This document shows, piece by piece, positions 9,946 through 21,305 of a DNA stretch of 64,000 nucleotides. The stretch comes from Micropterix aruncella (lineage: Eukaryota; Arthropoda; Insecta; Lepidoptera; Micropterigidae): positions 31,140,204 to 31,204,203 of the forward strand of contig OX155961.1 in the NCBI GenBank assembly GCA_944548615.1, in the 5' to 3' direction. Made by a program: the position numbers and the translations under genes. Below the pieces are notes generated by a model, which was not told where the DNA came from, did no database searches, and was given only the letters and a program-made list of their open reading frames with translations. The stretch's first letter is position 1; each line of letters opens with the position of its first letter.

Positions 9946-10260
9946 CACCGCTTCATAAGGGAGAGGCCTGCGCAAGCGACCTCGATTCTGTAACCAGTCA
10001 GGGGGTAAGATGTATACTGAAGGTTAATTTCAGACGGAGATGTCCTTCCAAACTGGTAGTCAGGGAGCGAGGCTGCCCGCTGGATACCTTTTCCCGGTGC
10101 CTAGCCGTACGGCGTTGGCCTGGTAAGGCTTTATGGCATCAGCCAATCGATTATGCATTCCGACTGAGAGCCAGGGGAGCCTAGAAACAGTAATGTTTAG
10201 TTGCCAAACTGTATGTTTACAGGTTTTATTTTTTCATAGAGCGGGGTTAGTTGTTAAACT
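9933..10260 (-). mobile_element. F670 copy 2, 5' half, plus rearranged piece
   Basis: Resumes F670 after the LINE with CACCGCTTCATAAGGGAGAG, then GCAAGCGACCTCG and CCGTACGGCGTTGGCCT. At about 10115 it jumps back to a 3'-half block (CAGCCAATCGATTATGC, then CATAGAGCGGGG). The tail is therefore a deletion or a second partial copy. It shares with the 18.0-kb copy an about 35-bp insertion (around 10005-10040) absent from the 61-kb copies, defining a subfamily. Confidence 0.65.
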
Positions 10261-11695
10261 TACTAAAATATATTTTCATTTAAGTAGTAGCTTAAATATA
10301 AATTTTTATGTTTGTGTTTTTTAAGAGGTTTCGATTTTCCATACGATAGAACTTCACCCATTTCTTTCCACTATCAAATAAAGTCCTGTACAAAATTTCG
10401 AATGTTAAGATCTAACGGTTTGTATTTCTCCACACAAATTTTTATCCTTTATTTCCCCCGCAAAGGTTGATTTTGAAAAAAAACTGGTAATATCATTATT
10501 TTTTTATGTAATGAGTAGCTTAAATATGAATTTTTGATCCGTAGCTTCAGCGGTTTTGATTATCCATACTACATAATTTTACATCTTTCTTTCATCCGGT
10601 GGGATTGAATTTTTAAAAACTCTTCTTAGTGCTTCCCTTCACTATCAAAGCCCTGTGAAAATCTCCATACAATATTTCATCCCTTATTTCACCCCCAAGG
10701 ACAATTTTCTTATGTCGGTAGCTTCGGCGATTTTAATTTTCCATATTACAGAATTTCAGCCCTTTTTTCAATCTCGTGGAGGTTGAATTTAAAAAAAAAC
10801 CTTCTTAGTGCTTCCCTCCACTATCAAAAAGAGCCCAGTGAAAAATTGTAAGTTTAATATAAATCGGTTTCGGTTACCTCCATACAATATTTCAACCCTT
10901 ATTTCATCCGTAAAGCATGATTTTGAAAAAAAGTGTGTACCATATGTCATTTTTATTCTTTTATAATGAGTAACTTAAATATAAATTTTGATGTCTACGA
11001 CATCAAAATTTCGATTTTTCCATATTACATTATTTCACCTCTTTCTATAATCCCACCAGAGCTGAATTAAAAAAGAATATTTAGTGCTTCTGTCCACTAT
11101 CAGATAAGGCACTGTGCAAATTTTCGAGTTTCAAGATCTGACGGTTTGGGTCAGTTTCACCCCCCAAGGGCTAATTTTGAAAAAACTGTGAATGTCATTA
11201 TTTTTCATTTGTAATGAGTAGCTTAAATATATTTTTATGTCAGAAGCTTCAGCGGTTTCGATTTTCCATATAACAGCATTTTCTTCTTTTTACTCCTTTG
11301 GGGTTGAATTTTCAAAAACCCCTTCTTAATGGTCACATACAATATACAAGGAAGCCTCGTGCAAAATTTTAAGATTCTAGCCCAGTGGTTTAGGCTGTCC
11401 TCTGATATGTCCGTCAGACATTTAATTTCTCCTTATATTTATATGGACAAATTTTCATCTCCTATATATCCACTTAGGCGTGGAATTTCAAAATCAACGT
11501 GGAGTTTCCAAAGAAACCTTCTATGTGCTTATCTCCACTATCAAATAAAGCCCTGTGCTAAATTTCGAGTTTCAAGTTCCGTTGGTTTGGGTAACCCAAT
11601 ACAATATTTCATCTTTTAATTTACCCCCCAAGGGTGGATATTCAAAGAAATTTCTTTAGTTTTTATTTGAAATGAGAAGTTTAAATACAATTTTT

Positions 11696-11728
11696 GATAT
11701 CTGTAGCTATAGGATAGCTACAGATATC
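11696..11728. repeat. Perfect 15-bp hairpin at insertion edge
   Basis: GATATCTGTAGCTAT (11696-11710), AGG loop, ATAGCTACAGATATC (11714-11728). It sits exactly at the left edge of the LINE fragment inside the tandem array. Such a short inverted duplication is consistent with a 5' junction made during target-primed reverse transcription (inference). Confidence 0.7.
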
Positions 11729-11736
11729 CACCAGAA

Positions 11737-12360
11737 GCTCCGGTGAATAGTGATTTTCATCATCACGATACGAGGAATAAATCCAATCTCCACATAAACC
11801 GACAGCGACTTAGCAAAGTGCGATACAGTTTTATTCACCAAAATTTGTCCTTCTATAATAAGATTCCAGAGCAAATGAAAAGCCTTGGAGAGGACCAATT
11901 TAAAAAGATAATTATACATAATTTGGTAAGAAACCCAATTTATGGTATAAGGGAGTTTGAAAATTCTGAGTTTATTTTCCATGTTGATGATTAATGAAAT
12001 GCGTAAAGTTTTTAACATAATGGTATTATGATAGCTGACATTCTAATTTTCATATAATTTATTAAACATCTATTCATTAAAAAAAAATACGAAGGCATAT
12101 TGCTGGATTGACAATAAAATATATATTTTTTGATTATTCTACATAGAATTTGCATTTCTATTTTAATATATTATTCTCCTTGACTCTTAAATCACATTAG
12201 TATATTTTGATTATTTGTATGTAGGTAATATTGAATATATTATTACAGCGATGACAACTATCACGATAGTTATGTTTTTAATCATTAAATTTTTAGCATT
12301 TAATTTTGTGACGCATCCAAGTGTAGGAATGCCTATCTACTGGAGTAGTTGATTGTATTC
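11737..12360 (+). pseudogene. LINE RT C-terminal tip inserted in the array
   Basis: Codons 11743-11994 encode the last 83 residues of a non-LTR RT: FHHHDTRNKSNLHINRQRLS, then SFYNKIPEQMKSL, then a Lys-rich end. The HDTRN block followed by an FYNKIP block is the standard C-terminal signature of jockey/CR1-type ORF2. The rest to about 12360 is an AT-rich 3' UTR ending near the TATTGTATAT motif, where the host array resumes. It differs from the 9.2-kb and 37.5-kb LINEs, so it is another family. Confidence 0.75.
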
Positions 12361-13182
12361 TATTGTATATAGAGGTATTCATTTTCCATGCGATAGTAAA
12401 TAGCTATTTTCACCCCCTTAGGGGTTGAATTTTCAAAAACGCCTTTTTAGTGCCCTCCTACATTATAAAAGGAAGCCTTGTGCAATATTCTAAGTTTCCA
12501 CTCCTAGTGGTATATGTGGGCTGATATGTCAATAAGTCAGTTTCTCCTTTTATAAATTTCTCATGGAGTTCGCCAAAAAAATATTTATTTTTATACAAAT
12601 TTTCATCTTTTTTATTACCTACCCCCTTAGGGATGGAATTTCTAAGAATTTTAAAACCCATTTTTTTATTTTATTTAATTACCCGAGGGAACAAGTGGCA
12701 ACATAGGACGTATTCACATACAAAATTTCATCCCCTATTTTACCCCCTTAGGGGTGGAATTTCAAAAAGAAAACTTTTACGTGCTGACCTCTATTACCGA
12801 ATTAGGACCATGTGCAGAATTTGGAGTTTCCAGATCCAATGATTTAGGTATCTCCATACAATATCCCATAAATTTTATCCCATAAATTTATCCCATAAAT
12901 TACCCTCTAAAGGTTGACTTTAAAAATACTACGAATGCTATTATTTTTAATTGTAATGAGTAGCATTAATTTTTTAGCATTAATAGCGATTTTCTATTCA
13001 ACTGAATTTCACCCCTTTTACATTCTTAAAAGTTGAATTTCTAAAAAACCCCTTCTTAATGCTCGGCTACATTATAAAAGGAAGCCTTGTGCGAAATTTC
13101 AAGTTCCTAGTACCAGTGGTTTAGGCTGTGCGCTGATATGTCAGTCAGTCAGTAAGTCAGTTTCTTTTTTCTATATGTATGC

Positions 13183-13940
13183 TAGATGTTGCCCGCGGCT
13201 TCGCTTCGCGTAAAGTTTCGAATCGAGTGACTAATTTGAGTAGGGTGGCATAATAATATATTTGCCTTTTTAGACGCTACGTTTAGATATGTAGTAAAAG
13301 ACGTCCTGTTCGCTTTTTGTTCTTCGCCAACCGCCGCCTTCAGCTGAAAGCTGACCTTGTTGGGCTAGTCGCCGCCGCGCAGCCCCCGCTAGGTATTTCG
13401 AGGTGCTTGCCTGCGTTACTAATTTCATGATATCTCTAAAACTATTCCACCTTAAAAGTTACAGTATATGGCTAATTTTATCTCCATTTAATACCCGTGA
13501 TGATGTATTAATTTATTTTGATAAGGATTCATATGTTACTGCTAATGTCTTCAACAAACTTCAACTGCTTTTTAATCCTATTTTTTGAGTCATTAAAGCA
13601 GTTATTGTATCTTAAATATAAAAGTTGAATAAATGCTGTCGCAAACTTATTTAGACATCTCTTTAAAGCCTTTTATCTTTACATAGTTTTCAAATATACC
13701 AAACCGTTTCGACAGCGCACGCACTTCACCAGCACATTTTCTCAGACTCGACTTACAAATAACGTGATTTCGTAATATAAACTAATATTTATCACAATAA
13801 AATATAGCCTATAGCACTACTCGATAGTGTAGCTTTCCATTAGTAAAAGAATTTTTAAAATCGGAAAGGTAGTTTTGGATATTACCCCCTATATACAAAC
13901 TTACAAACATCACCTATTTATAATATTATTATAAATAGAT
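13183..13940 (+). mobile_element. GTTGCCCGCGGCTTCG-type repeat, copy 1
   Basis: Starts GCTAGATGTTGCCCGCGGCT and ends near TATTATTATAAATAGAT. It aligns along its length with the reverse complement of 33815-32520: shared blocks GAGTAGGGTGGC, GACGCTACNTTTAG, GAAAGCTGACCTTG, TTACAGTATANGGCTAATTT, GTGATGATGTA and CCGTTTCG. The end motif is widespread in Lepidoptera (established knowledge). A non-autonomous, possibly Helitron-like element; no coding capacity. Confidence 0.75.
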
Positions 13941-14180
13941 TACAACGACAATTTCACAATGTAATTTCGGTCCAACAAGGCATCTGTGTATCAAATTTTG
14001 AATCACTAAGTCCAGTAATTGAGGATGATATATGACTATTGGTGATATATGACCTGGTGGACCGATTTCCATCATAATCTTTTCAACCCTTGCCATGACC
14101 AAATGATAAAACGTTTGGGCGCTATCGTGGAGGAATTCATGCACTCACATAGGCACACACAGATACACATATATAGACTA
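13941..14180 (+). mobile_element. CTTTTCAACCCTTGCCATGA-type repeat, copy 1
   Basis: Diagnostic blocks: ATTTCGGTCCAACAAGGCAT, GTGGACCGATTTCCAT, CTTTTCAACCCTTGCCATGA, CGTTTGGGCGCTATCGTGGA, ending in a CACACA(G/T)A microsatellite. The same blocks recur twice in tandem at 39295-39765. A SINE-like dispersed repeat, class uncertain. Confidence 0.65.
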
Positions 14181-14794
14181 CTGTCTGGAACTAGTCTTGA
14201 TTGTCTTGGGTGGGTTGAAATTATTGATATTTCCTTCCTCATCACGAAAAAAAATGTTTGCGCGTTCACAATACTTAACTAACCGTTTATTGGTGGGCCG
14301 GTAAAGCAAATGTGTAATTTATTATTTTGGCTTTAGATTTTTCATATATCTCTACCTTGCTACATAGTTACCTATACTACATGGTTACCATTTAATTATA
14401 GCTTTATGATAGTATAGAAGGTATTTTCTAACACACAATTTCGTAATTGCCACTATGTGCTCGGATAAAGGAAAGAAATAAATGACTAATTATTAATTTT
14501 CATTACGCTCGACATGTGACAATACTCGGAACGAGTCGTATGTAATTTCCACTTTATTCCTCTTTTATTTATTATGGCTCCCGCTGTTTTAATGTGTGTG
14601 AATATCACAAGTGTAAGTGACAGCAAGATGGAAAAATTCCCCTCTGAAATATCTCATGGAAAACTCAAAAGGAGTTGCGATGAATAAAACATATTTAACC
14701 CTGCGCTAGCCGTAAATAACTATTTTTCTTTAAAAAAATATTTTTTTTGTACTAACTGTTAGCAATTAAATAAAATCATAGTAAATCCATTGAC
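14181..14794. other. Unassigned spacer
   Basis: AT-rich, no open frame of interest, no repeat recognised. Confidence 0.4.
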
Positions 14795-15065
14795 AAAAAT
14801 ACACGGTCCGGTGGCATAGTAGTTAGGTCGTCTGATATTACATTGAAAGGTCCCGGGTTCGATTCCCGGCTGGGTCACCATTCTCCATTGGGATTAAATT
14901 AACGGCATTACATTTCAATTCTGATCGTAGGCAGTAACAAGACATACACTTACACGCATACATACAAATAAACACGTCATAGTTGGGTTGGTTATAGAAG
15001 AGATTGTCGTATGATAATAAACCCAGTGATTGTGAAATTTCGCAATAAAGAGTAGAAGCGTACCA
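14795..15065 (+). mobile_element. tRNA-derived SINE, copy 1
   Basis: The head resembles a tRNA with a pol III A box (TGGCATAGTAGTTAGG) and a perfect B box inside GGTCCCGGGTTCGATTCCCG. The first and last seven bases do not form an acceptor stem, so it is not a functional tRNA. A tRNA-unrelated body follows, ending near CAATAAAGAGTA. An inverted second copy (15235-15535) aligns with head and body, confirming a SINE. Confidence 0.8.
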
Positions 15066-15234
15066 AAAGATATTTGTCATTTTTATAAATAGAGCATTGA
15101 GCAATCACAAACAAAATATAATATTTACCTTTAAATATGGACCGACCTAGTTAGGTAAACATGTCCCTGATCTAAGCGATGCATTTATGTTTTGGTATTG
15201 ATTCCATATTTAAAATACATATATTGTTAATATG

Positions 15235-15535
15235 TTGTTTGTTTGTTTATTACTCTTTATTGTGACGTTTCACAACGGGCGGGTATATTATCATTCGACA
15301 ATCTTTTAGTAACAACCCTACTATGAATTGCTTAAATCTATATTTGCGTGCACCGTGTGTGTAAGTATATGTCTTGTATGTCTTGATAGTATTAGAGAAA
15401 TAGAATTGAAAATTCGATTCCATTAATTTTATCCCAACTGGAAATCGAACCCGGAACTAAGAGACCGTTTCCCAGACGGGAATCGAACCCGTAACCTTAC
15501 AATTTTACCAGTTAACTGCGGAATTTATTTTAGAA
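15235..15535 (-). mobile_element. tRNA-derived SINE, copy 2 (inverted)
   Basis: Complement of the same SINE: the tail TTTATTACTCTTTATTG comes first, then the body, then a B box read as CGGGAATCGAACCCG and an A-box remnant at about 15505-15530. A short duplicated piece (GAAATCGAACCCGGAAC, then GAATCGAACCCGTAAC) doubles the B-box region. It faces copy 1 about 170 bp away, so a transcript across both could fold back. Confidence 0.75.
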
Positions 15536-15839
15536 ATCGCTCACCGGGTGTAATTAAAATGAAGGGGAGATGGGTATACACGTCGAACGCAATACAAATA
15601 GTGCCATAATGAATTTTAAGAAGAAATCAGAAAAAACCCATAAGGATAACAGTTCTATTGAACAAAACACTAGCAATAAATTACTGCAATCGTTAAAAAA
15701 AATAGCAAAAATATTAAAAATCATAAACAGAAAAATTAAAAAAATACCTTTTATAAATAACAGTTATCATCATTGAGGTATTTTTCAAAAGCGATACTAA
15801 AAAAATGTCATTCGATATAAAAACTCACTATTTGATTAG

Positions 15840-16035
15840 GTTACTACTACTTCTGATACTGCTGCTGCTGCCGCTGCCGCTGCCGCTACCGCCGACGATG
15901 CCGCCGCTACCGCTGCCACTGCCGCCGCCGCTGCTGCCACTGCAGCCGCCGCAGCTGCCATCGACGCAGCTGCCGCCGCTGCTACAGCCACCGCTACTGC
16001 AGCAGCAGCAGCAGCGGTAGCAGCAGTAGTAGTAG
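15840..16035 (+). repeat. Imperfect trinucleotide (CTG/CCG/CCA/GTA) block
   Basis: About 190 bp of triplet repeats of changing type: CTACTACTT, then CTGCTGCTGCCGCTGCCG, then CCACTGCCGCCG, then CAGCAGCAGCAG and TAGTAGTAGTAG. The 71-codon Leu/Pro-rich frame across it is a by-product of the repeat. The block and its flanks lie between two GTATACACGTCG motifs (about 15574 and 16096), perhaps ends of one element. Confidence 0.75.
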
Positions 16036-16154
16036 TATCTTGCTTAAAGATTAAGTTTTTATATCAAACGGTATTTTTTTATTTTACACGACGTGTATAC
16101 ACGTCGATCGCACCAAAATAAAGATTTGGGTTGACGTGTATATACGTTGACGCA

Positions 16155-16200
16155 CTTAATAGGTAAGATCAGGCGACCTAACCACTATGCCATCGGATCC
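16155..16200 (-). mobile_element. tRNA-derived SINE head, fragment
   Basis: The complement reads GATCCGATGGCATAGTGGTT followed by AGGTCGCCTGATCTTACC, the SINE A-box region. The B box and body are absent. Confidence 0.6.
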
Positions 16201-16689
16201 CAGTACCTATGTTAGGACATTTTATTACTCACATAATATATTTGCATTACTGAAATAAATAAATAAATTGCCAAAATTTGAAAAACTAATAAATAAAATA
16301 AAATATTTTTTGAATTTTCTACAAAAACAGTGAATAAAATTTAAAATCCAAATAATAAGCTAGTAAAATTATATTTTTTTTTGGTATCGTTTGCTTCCGC
16401 AAAATTATCTCAAATTTGTTTCTGCATTCCTGGGACCCGTTGCTCGAACTTTACTTGATCCAAGTCCAAGCCACTTTAAGGAGACATGTCGCTCAGCTTT
16501 GACTGAGAATATGGGCGACTTAAGGTGGATTCATATTTAGCTTATGTTACGCCACGTGGGTCACGCGACGTGACGGCAATCTGCCGCTGCATAGAATCCT
16601 ACATGGCAACACGTAACCTAAGTTGTATGTGATTCTATGAAGGTTTATCCATATAAAATATATTACAGGTGATGCGGTGTTTAACGGTT
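16201..16689. other. Unassigned spacer
   Basis: AT-rich, then a segment with GTTACGCCACGTGGGTCACG and GCATAGAATCCTACATGGCA pairing loosely with a downstream GATTCTATG. Possibly a decayed MITE; not resolved. Confidence 0.3.
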
Positions 16690-17365
16690 CCGTGCAGCTT
16701 GGGACTAACGACCTGTTTGTCATTTAGGGTCGACTCAACTCATAGTTCAACTCGCATCCGGTTGCCTCCTCGAAGATGGACTAACCTGGATAGGCCTATG
16801 TAAAAAAAAGTCACGGCTGTATCGTTGACAGGTGAGATTAATACTTCTGTGTGAAGACCTCGGGCGATACTGGACGTTTTGCGCACCGTGCGCCGTTAGC
16901 CAATCGACTGTGAGCTCCAGCGAATAACCGTAGGATTTAGAAACGGTCTAATACGTTTTCTAAGCAGCGGGTTGGTTGTTGTCCGGATGTCCGCTACTCT
17001 TGAAACGACCCGTTGACCCTCCGATCACAATTGACCGGCAAAGGGCGCATAGTCCGCAATAAAGTCGAACCGAATTACCGCTAACATAAGATGCGCAACG
17101 AATCTGCGACCAGAATGGACGGATTAGAAGACGCAGAAATCCGTCCAAAGTCGGCTCGTTGGATTCACTTCTCAGTGCCACGCGGTAAGGAGTTGGACTC
17201 TCATAAGCTCGTCAGCGAAGCCAGACAGTAGACATCTTTTTTTTCCGCTAAGTTTTCACGTTCCCTCCGTGGGAGATACAATGATATGATTCTCGAACGA
17301 TTAGAATAATATGAACGTCATTAAAGCTACATGGGGTGACGGGTTCGCCCCTTCTATTGACAACT
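16690..17365 (-). mobile_element. F670 copy 3, old
   Basis: Inverted and strongly diverged, but block order is kept: CGCACCGTGCGCCGTTAGCC, GCAGCGGG(TTGG)TTGTTG, ACTCTTGAAACGACCC, GTCCGCAATAAAG, GCCACGCGGTAAGGAGTTGG and GGGGTGACGGGTTCG near the 5' end. The most divergent copy, implying long residence. Confidence 0.65.
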
Positions 17366-17975
17366 TCAGATTATAGATAATAAGGCCATATCATTGTCAC
17401 GTCCCTTCGTGGTGTAACGCAAGCTAAATATACATTCACCTTTATATTCGCTGCATGAAGCAAGCGCAAATGAGCCACTTCTACGTATCTTAAGTTTTAT
17501 GACGATGTCCGTTGTTCGCATGCCACCACAAAAACATTTGGTTGCGCTATAGTGCACCTTCCCGTTCATGCCCGTTATTTTTATGTCTGTTTTCGTATAA
17601 AGAAGATCATAACAGGTAATAGTTATTGTATATATCTTTTGTTTTCCTATTAATCACTATTAACTATGGTACTGTCAGCGAGGACCGATCTATGAATCAT
17701 GTTTTTATCCCCAGGGTTTCTATAAAATGAGTAAAAGTATGCAATAAAACCTATATTCAACAGCTAAAACCTCGTCCCCGAGCAATTTTATACCACCTCA
17801 CGAAATGTGTGGGTTCACACTAGACCCTCAGCCTTACTAAATAAATAATATTCGATACTAATAGCGTTGTTAACCATATAAATGAGGTTCTTTCAAAATC
17901 AATTAGTTTTAAAAAAAATACTATTTGGCTCTTTACAGCTAAAAGTTTGCCGAGCAAAGCTCCAAATTGTAGCGA
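17366..17975. other. Unassigned spacer
   Basis: No gene recognised; a 67-codon minus frame at 17366-17569 shows no domain. Confidence 0.4.
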
Positions 17976-18695
17976 AAAGTTTCGTGCAGCTTGGGCCAGA
18001 AGATCCACTGTGTTTTCGAATCGGTCCAACTGGCGACTCAGCTCCTATTCAGTAGCCTCCTCGTGTGGAAGACTACACCGGGTAGGACTCTCGTGTCCCA
18101 GGCCTGACGGCTGGTACATTGATTTCCCCTGTAATATTTCCTCTCAGCGCTACTGAACGCTTTGCGCGCCGTGCGGCGACAGCCAATCGGTTGTGTACTC
18201 TTACTAATTACTGAAGGAGTTGGGAGATTTTGGAAATGCACTGTTTCCTAACAGCGGGGATGGATGTTGTCCTGTCGTCTTTATATTGAAAAGGCCAGCC
18301 GGCTATCTCATCACAAATTCAGAGCCGGGCAAAATATGCCATGGTCCGCGATAGATTCAAACTGAATCACCGCTGAAAATTCGATAGGTAATGGACCGCG
18401 CAAACGACCTCGAGTCCGTAACGAGTCGGATGGACGAAGGAACTTGATGGATAGATCTAGACAGAGATATCCTGCCAAAAATGGTAGCCAGGGGGCTAGG
18501 TGGCCCGCTGAGCTACCTTCCTAGTGCCTCGCCGTAAGTCGTTGGTCTCTGGCGGGTTCGTGGCTTTGCTGGACGCTAGAAATATGTCGTCCAAAAGTCT
18601 TCTACGCTCACCTCACGGGAAACAGAACGATCAGTATAGTTAAAACTTCTTGCGGTGACGGGTTCAAACGTTGTAGTTGACATCTCCAAGTGCCC
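17976..18695 (-). mobile_element. F670 copy 4, near full length
   Basis: Runs from the inverted 3' end (CAGCTTGGGCCAGAAGATCC) to the inverted 5' end (GTTGTAGTTGACATCTCCAA). It contains GCGCCGTGCGGCGACAGCC, CAGCGGGGATGG, ATGGTCCGCGATAGATTC, GCGCAAACGACCTCG and GTCTTCTACGCTCACCTCAC. It has the subfamily insertion also seen at 10.0 kb. CGTGCAGCTTGGG precedes both this copy and copy 3, so older members may extend further 3' than the young ones. Confidence 0.75.
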
Positions 18696-19697
18696 CAAAT
18701 TGTAGGTCTGGCCGACTGGCGGCACGATAACTCCTGAACGGCTTGACGCACGGCGACGAGATTTTGCATGGTCATCAACTTAATATACACTGAGGTAATT
18801 TTACACATTGGGAGCCCCACTAAAGATTTTTATAATTAATAAGGAAAATATACAGCTTCTTCTGGCAATGAAAATCATTGACCGCGTCATTGATTCACAT
18901 TTATTGTGAACATAAAAAAGTCACAAGTTTTACAAAAGAAGAAGTCACAAGTTCTACGTTTTTCGCCATCAAAATTCGTTTGTCTATCTGGCCATGTGAC
19001 AGCTGGCATTAGTTGGGGAGTCAGCGACAAAAAGTGCAAGTTTTGTAAAAGCTGATACTATCAGATCAGACAGTATTTTGACCTTAGAATGCCGGGGTAA
19101 TCAGCCTGCCAGATTCCGGGACACTTGGCGCTGGAGCACTAAGAAAGATGCAATTTAAATTAGTACCACCAAAGCGTTTTGAAAAAGCTTAAAATTCATC
19201 AGTAGATATCAGAGTTCTTAACAATAGAACCGTGGCGTCAGCATTAGTTGGGGTCATTTCTGCAGATTTCGGTTTGATCAACAAAAATCTCCATTTTGGG
19301 TAACTTTTGTATAATTTCTTCCCTTTTCTGTTGTTATTTTTGCTTAACAGCGCCACTACTATTTTTATTATTCATAATTTATTCCTACGTTGTACTTTTG
19401 ACTCTATTCCACACACATTCCACAAACATAATAAAAGAAATGTTTAGTAATTAAATGAAACGCTTCTTGTTTGTGTGCTTATCGAAACATTACCCTACCA
19501 TAATATCTGAAATACTTGCTGGCTTCGGTCTAGTTAGGCAGGCTTTGGCTTCGGTCTAGGGCAATCAAATGACAACGAGATAGATGATATGACGAGCATG
19601 CCGCGGAAGTTGGTAACGCAGGTAAGTGTGTGTCTAGTAGTGCCCTCTATTGGGAATCAGGGAAGAATACCGTGAACTTTGACCGCTGTGCAATTGC
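18696..19697. other. Unassigned spacer
   Basis: Mixed-composition DNA with a local GAAGAAGTCACAAGTT near-duplicate (about 18927 and 18939-18955) and two AGCATTAG(TT)GGGG motifs. No gene recognised. Confidence 0.35.
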
Positions 19698-19975
19698 TTA
19701 TTAGACGCGTTCGAAGTGAGGTCAGCGAGTAATGTGTGCGTCCGACATCCATAGGGAGACTGAAACGGTATTACGTTGAAGAATATCATTTTGTTTCATT
19801 GTTCCATTGTTGACTCTGGCGCTTGCTTACCGGCCTAAAATTATGACACCATGTTTCATCTCCCGCGACAATACAGGACAGGAAACGATATTCTTCAACG
19901 TGATACTGAATTGTGATTGTGAAGTCGGACGCACACATGACTCGCTGACCTAACTTCGAACGCGTCTAATACCGC
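19698..19975. repeat. Inverted repeat with about 95-bp arms
   Basis: The left arm (TTAGACGCGTTCGAAGTGAG, then GTGTGCGTCCGAC, then TTACGTTGAAGAATATC) pairs with the right arm running GATATTCTTCAACGTGAT to TTCGAACGCGTCTAAT. A spacer of about 90 bp contains TTTCATTGTTCCATTGTT. It resembles a foldback/MITE; TSDs not identified. Confidence 0.75.
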
Positions 19976-20069
19976 CTGCACACGTTGGCGAATGCTCGTG
20001 TTACTGATTAGGTAACGTATAAGATGCGGATTTTCAAAAAATAAAAAGACAGCCAGCTGACAGCTCGGA

Positions 20070-20642
20070 GCTGTCAAAACACGTCAAACATAAAAGAGTT
20101 GCGAAGAGTGCGCAGTACTGCGCAGGCGCGGAAAATACCACTTCGAATACGTCCACTCCAGTGCTTCATATGGCCCATACTTTTATACGGATGTAAGGTC
20201 TGGACGGTAGTTCAGGGCTCACATCTTAGGAAACGTATAGAAGCATTCGATATGTGGGCACAGACTCATGATGATGATATGTTGGACACAGAAAGTCACC
20301 AATGAGGAAGTTCTAGTGCGTGTCGGCCGAAAATGCAAGCTTTGACAGACCATCAAACAGCGCAAAGTTGCATACTTAGATCACGTGCTTAGGCATGAGA
20401 GTTACGAACTCCTGCAAATCATTATGATGGGAAAAGTTGCAGGTAAGAGGAGACCTGGCCGTAGACGGAAATCTTGGTTGCGGAACATTCGAGAATGGAC
20501 CGAGATTACGAGTGGCGCCGAATTGTTTTGCCTGGCGAAGGACAAAAAGAAGTATGCAGAGATGACTGCCAACCTTCACTTGTTGGAGAGGCACCCTAAG
20601 AAGAAGAAGCACGTTAAAAATATTTTAGAGCTAGTTGCCTAA
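20070..20642 (+). pseudogene. RTE-like LINE RT C-terminal remnant
   Basis: Two frames together cover the 3' end of an RTE-type reverse transcriptase. The first (20099-20305) has LLYGCKVWTVVQGSHLRKRI (RT thumb 'LLYG-WT' motif). The second (20385-20642) has LLQIIMMGKVAGKRRPGRRR, KSWLRNIREWTEIT and the Lys-rich tail typical of RTE ORFs in insects. At least one frameshift separates them. Related remnants lie at 59.05-59.5 kb and 62.87-63.07 kb. Confidence 0.75.
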
Positions 20643-21305
20643 TTTGAAATATTAAATAACCCCTGCAATGGCGTTATTGTTTCCATTCCCATACCCCGCA
20701 TAAATAAATTATTATCTCGCATCAGCTTATACGCGGAATCTTACATAATACTCCGTATCTGTAAGAAATCCCAGCGGAAACTTGGAGTTAAGCAATGGCC
20801 TCAATTAAGCAAACTAATTACGGACAATTTCAGCTGGCACACGTGTTTTGCGCCCGCCTTTAATTCATGAAATCCCCACGAGGGAGCGTGACTGAAATGT
20901 GGAACTTGCGCACTTACCACTAAGCAAGAAGCGACAATTGAAAGTAATTGCCCCGACCTGTATAATTTAGAAGTCACTTAGTGTCTCGCTGACCTAATAA
21001 TTTTCTCTTATGTATTATATCGTCGTCCATCTAACAAAAGGGCATATCTACTAAATGGAACTTTTCAGGAGAGTGAAAAATTAAAAAGACATATCGCAAA
21101 TTGGGAGATCATAATCTTTTTATTTTAATTATTTTTTTTAAAATCGTAATTCACAATCATTTATAGTTATTTATTTTATTTATTGAGATACTTATGATTA
21201 GGTATACAGTTCATTGATCATGTAACGTTTGCTTCTTATAATAATTTTATAAATTATTTAATAACTGATATAGGGAGGTTTTACACACCTTACATGACCT
21301 TTCCT
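20643..21305. other. Unassigned spacer
   Basis: No recognised element; AT-rich toward the right end. Confidence 0.4.

Larger units (their letters stand above)
10261..13182 (+). repeat. Degenerate tandem array, unit about 230 bp
   Basis: Recurring module order: AATGAGTAGCTTAAATAT, then GTAGCTTCAGCGGTTTTGAT, then TTCCATA(T)TAC, then 'cttcttagtgctt', then CTATCAAATAAAGCCCTGTG, then CATACAATATTTCATCCC. The first module recurs at about 10280, 10507, 10965, 11213, 11671 and 12955. The array closes with the TCAGTCAGTCAGTAAGTCAG motif at 13143-13162, a known end of lepidopteran dispersed repeats. It is interrupted by a LINE fragment at about 11.73-12.36 kb. Frames within it (for example 11329-11619) are chance. 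Confidence 0.75.

Noticed and set aside
14805..14880. Functional tRNA gene
   Set aside because: A and B boxes are good, but the ends do not pair into an acceptor stem and the head is followed by a body repeated at 15.2-15.5 kb; it is a SINE.
15805..16020. Leu/Pro-rich 71-codon ORF
   Set aside because: Product of a CTG/CCG trinucleotide block without other coding evidence.
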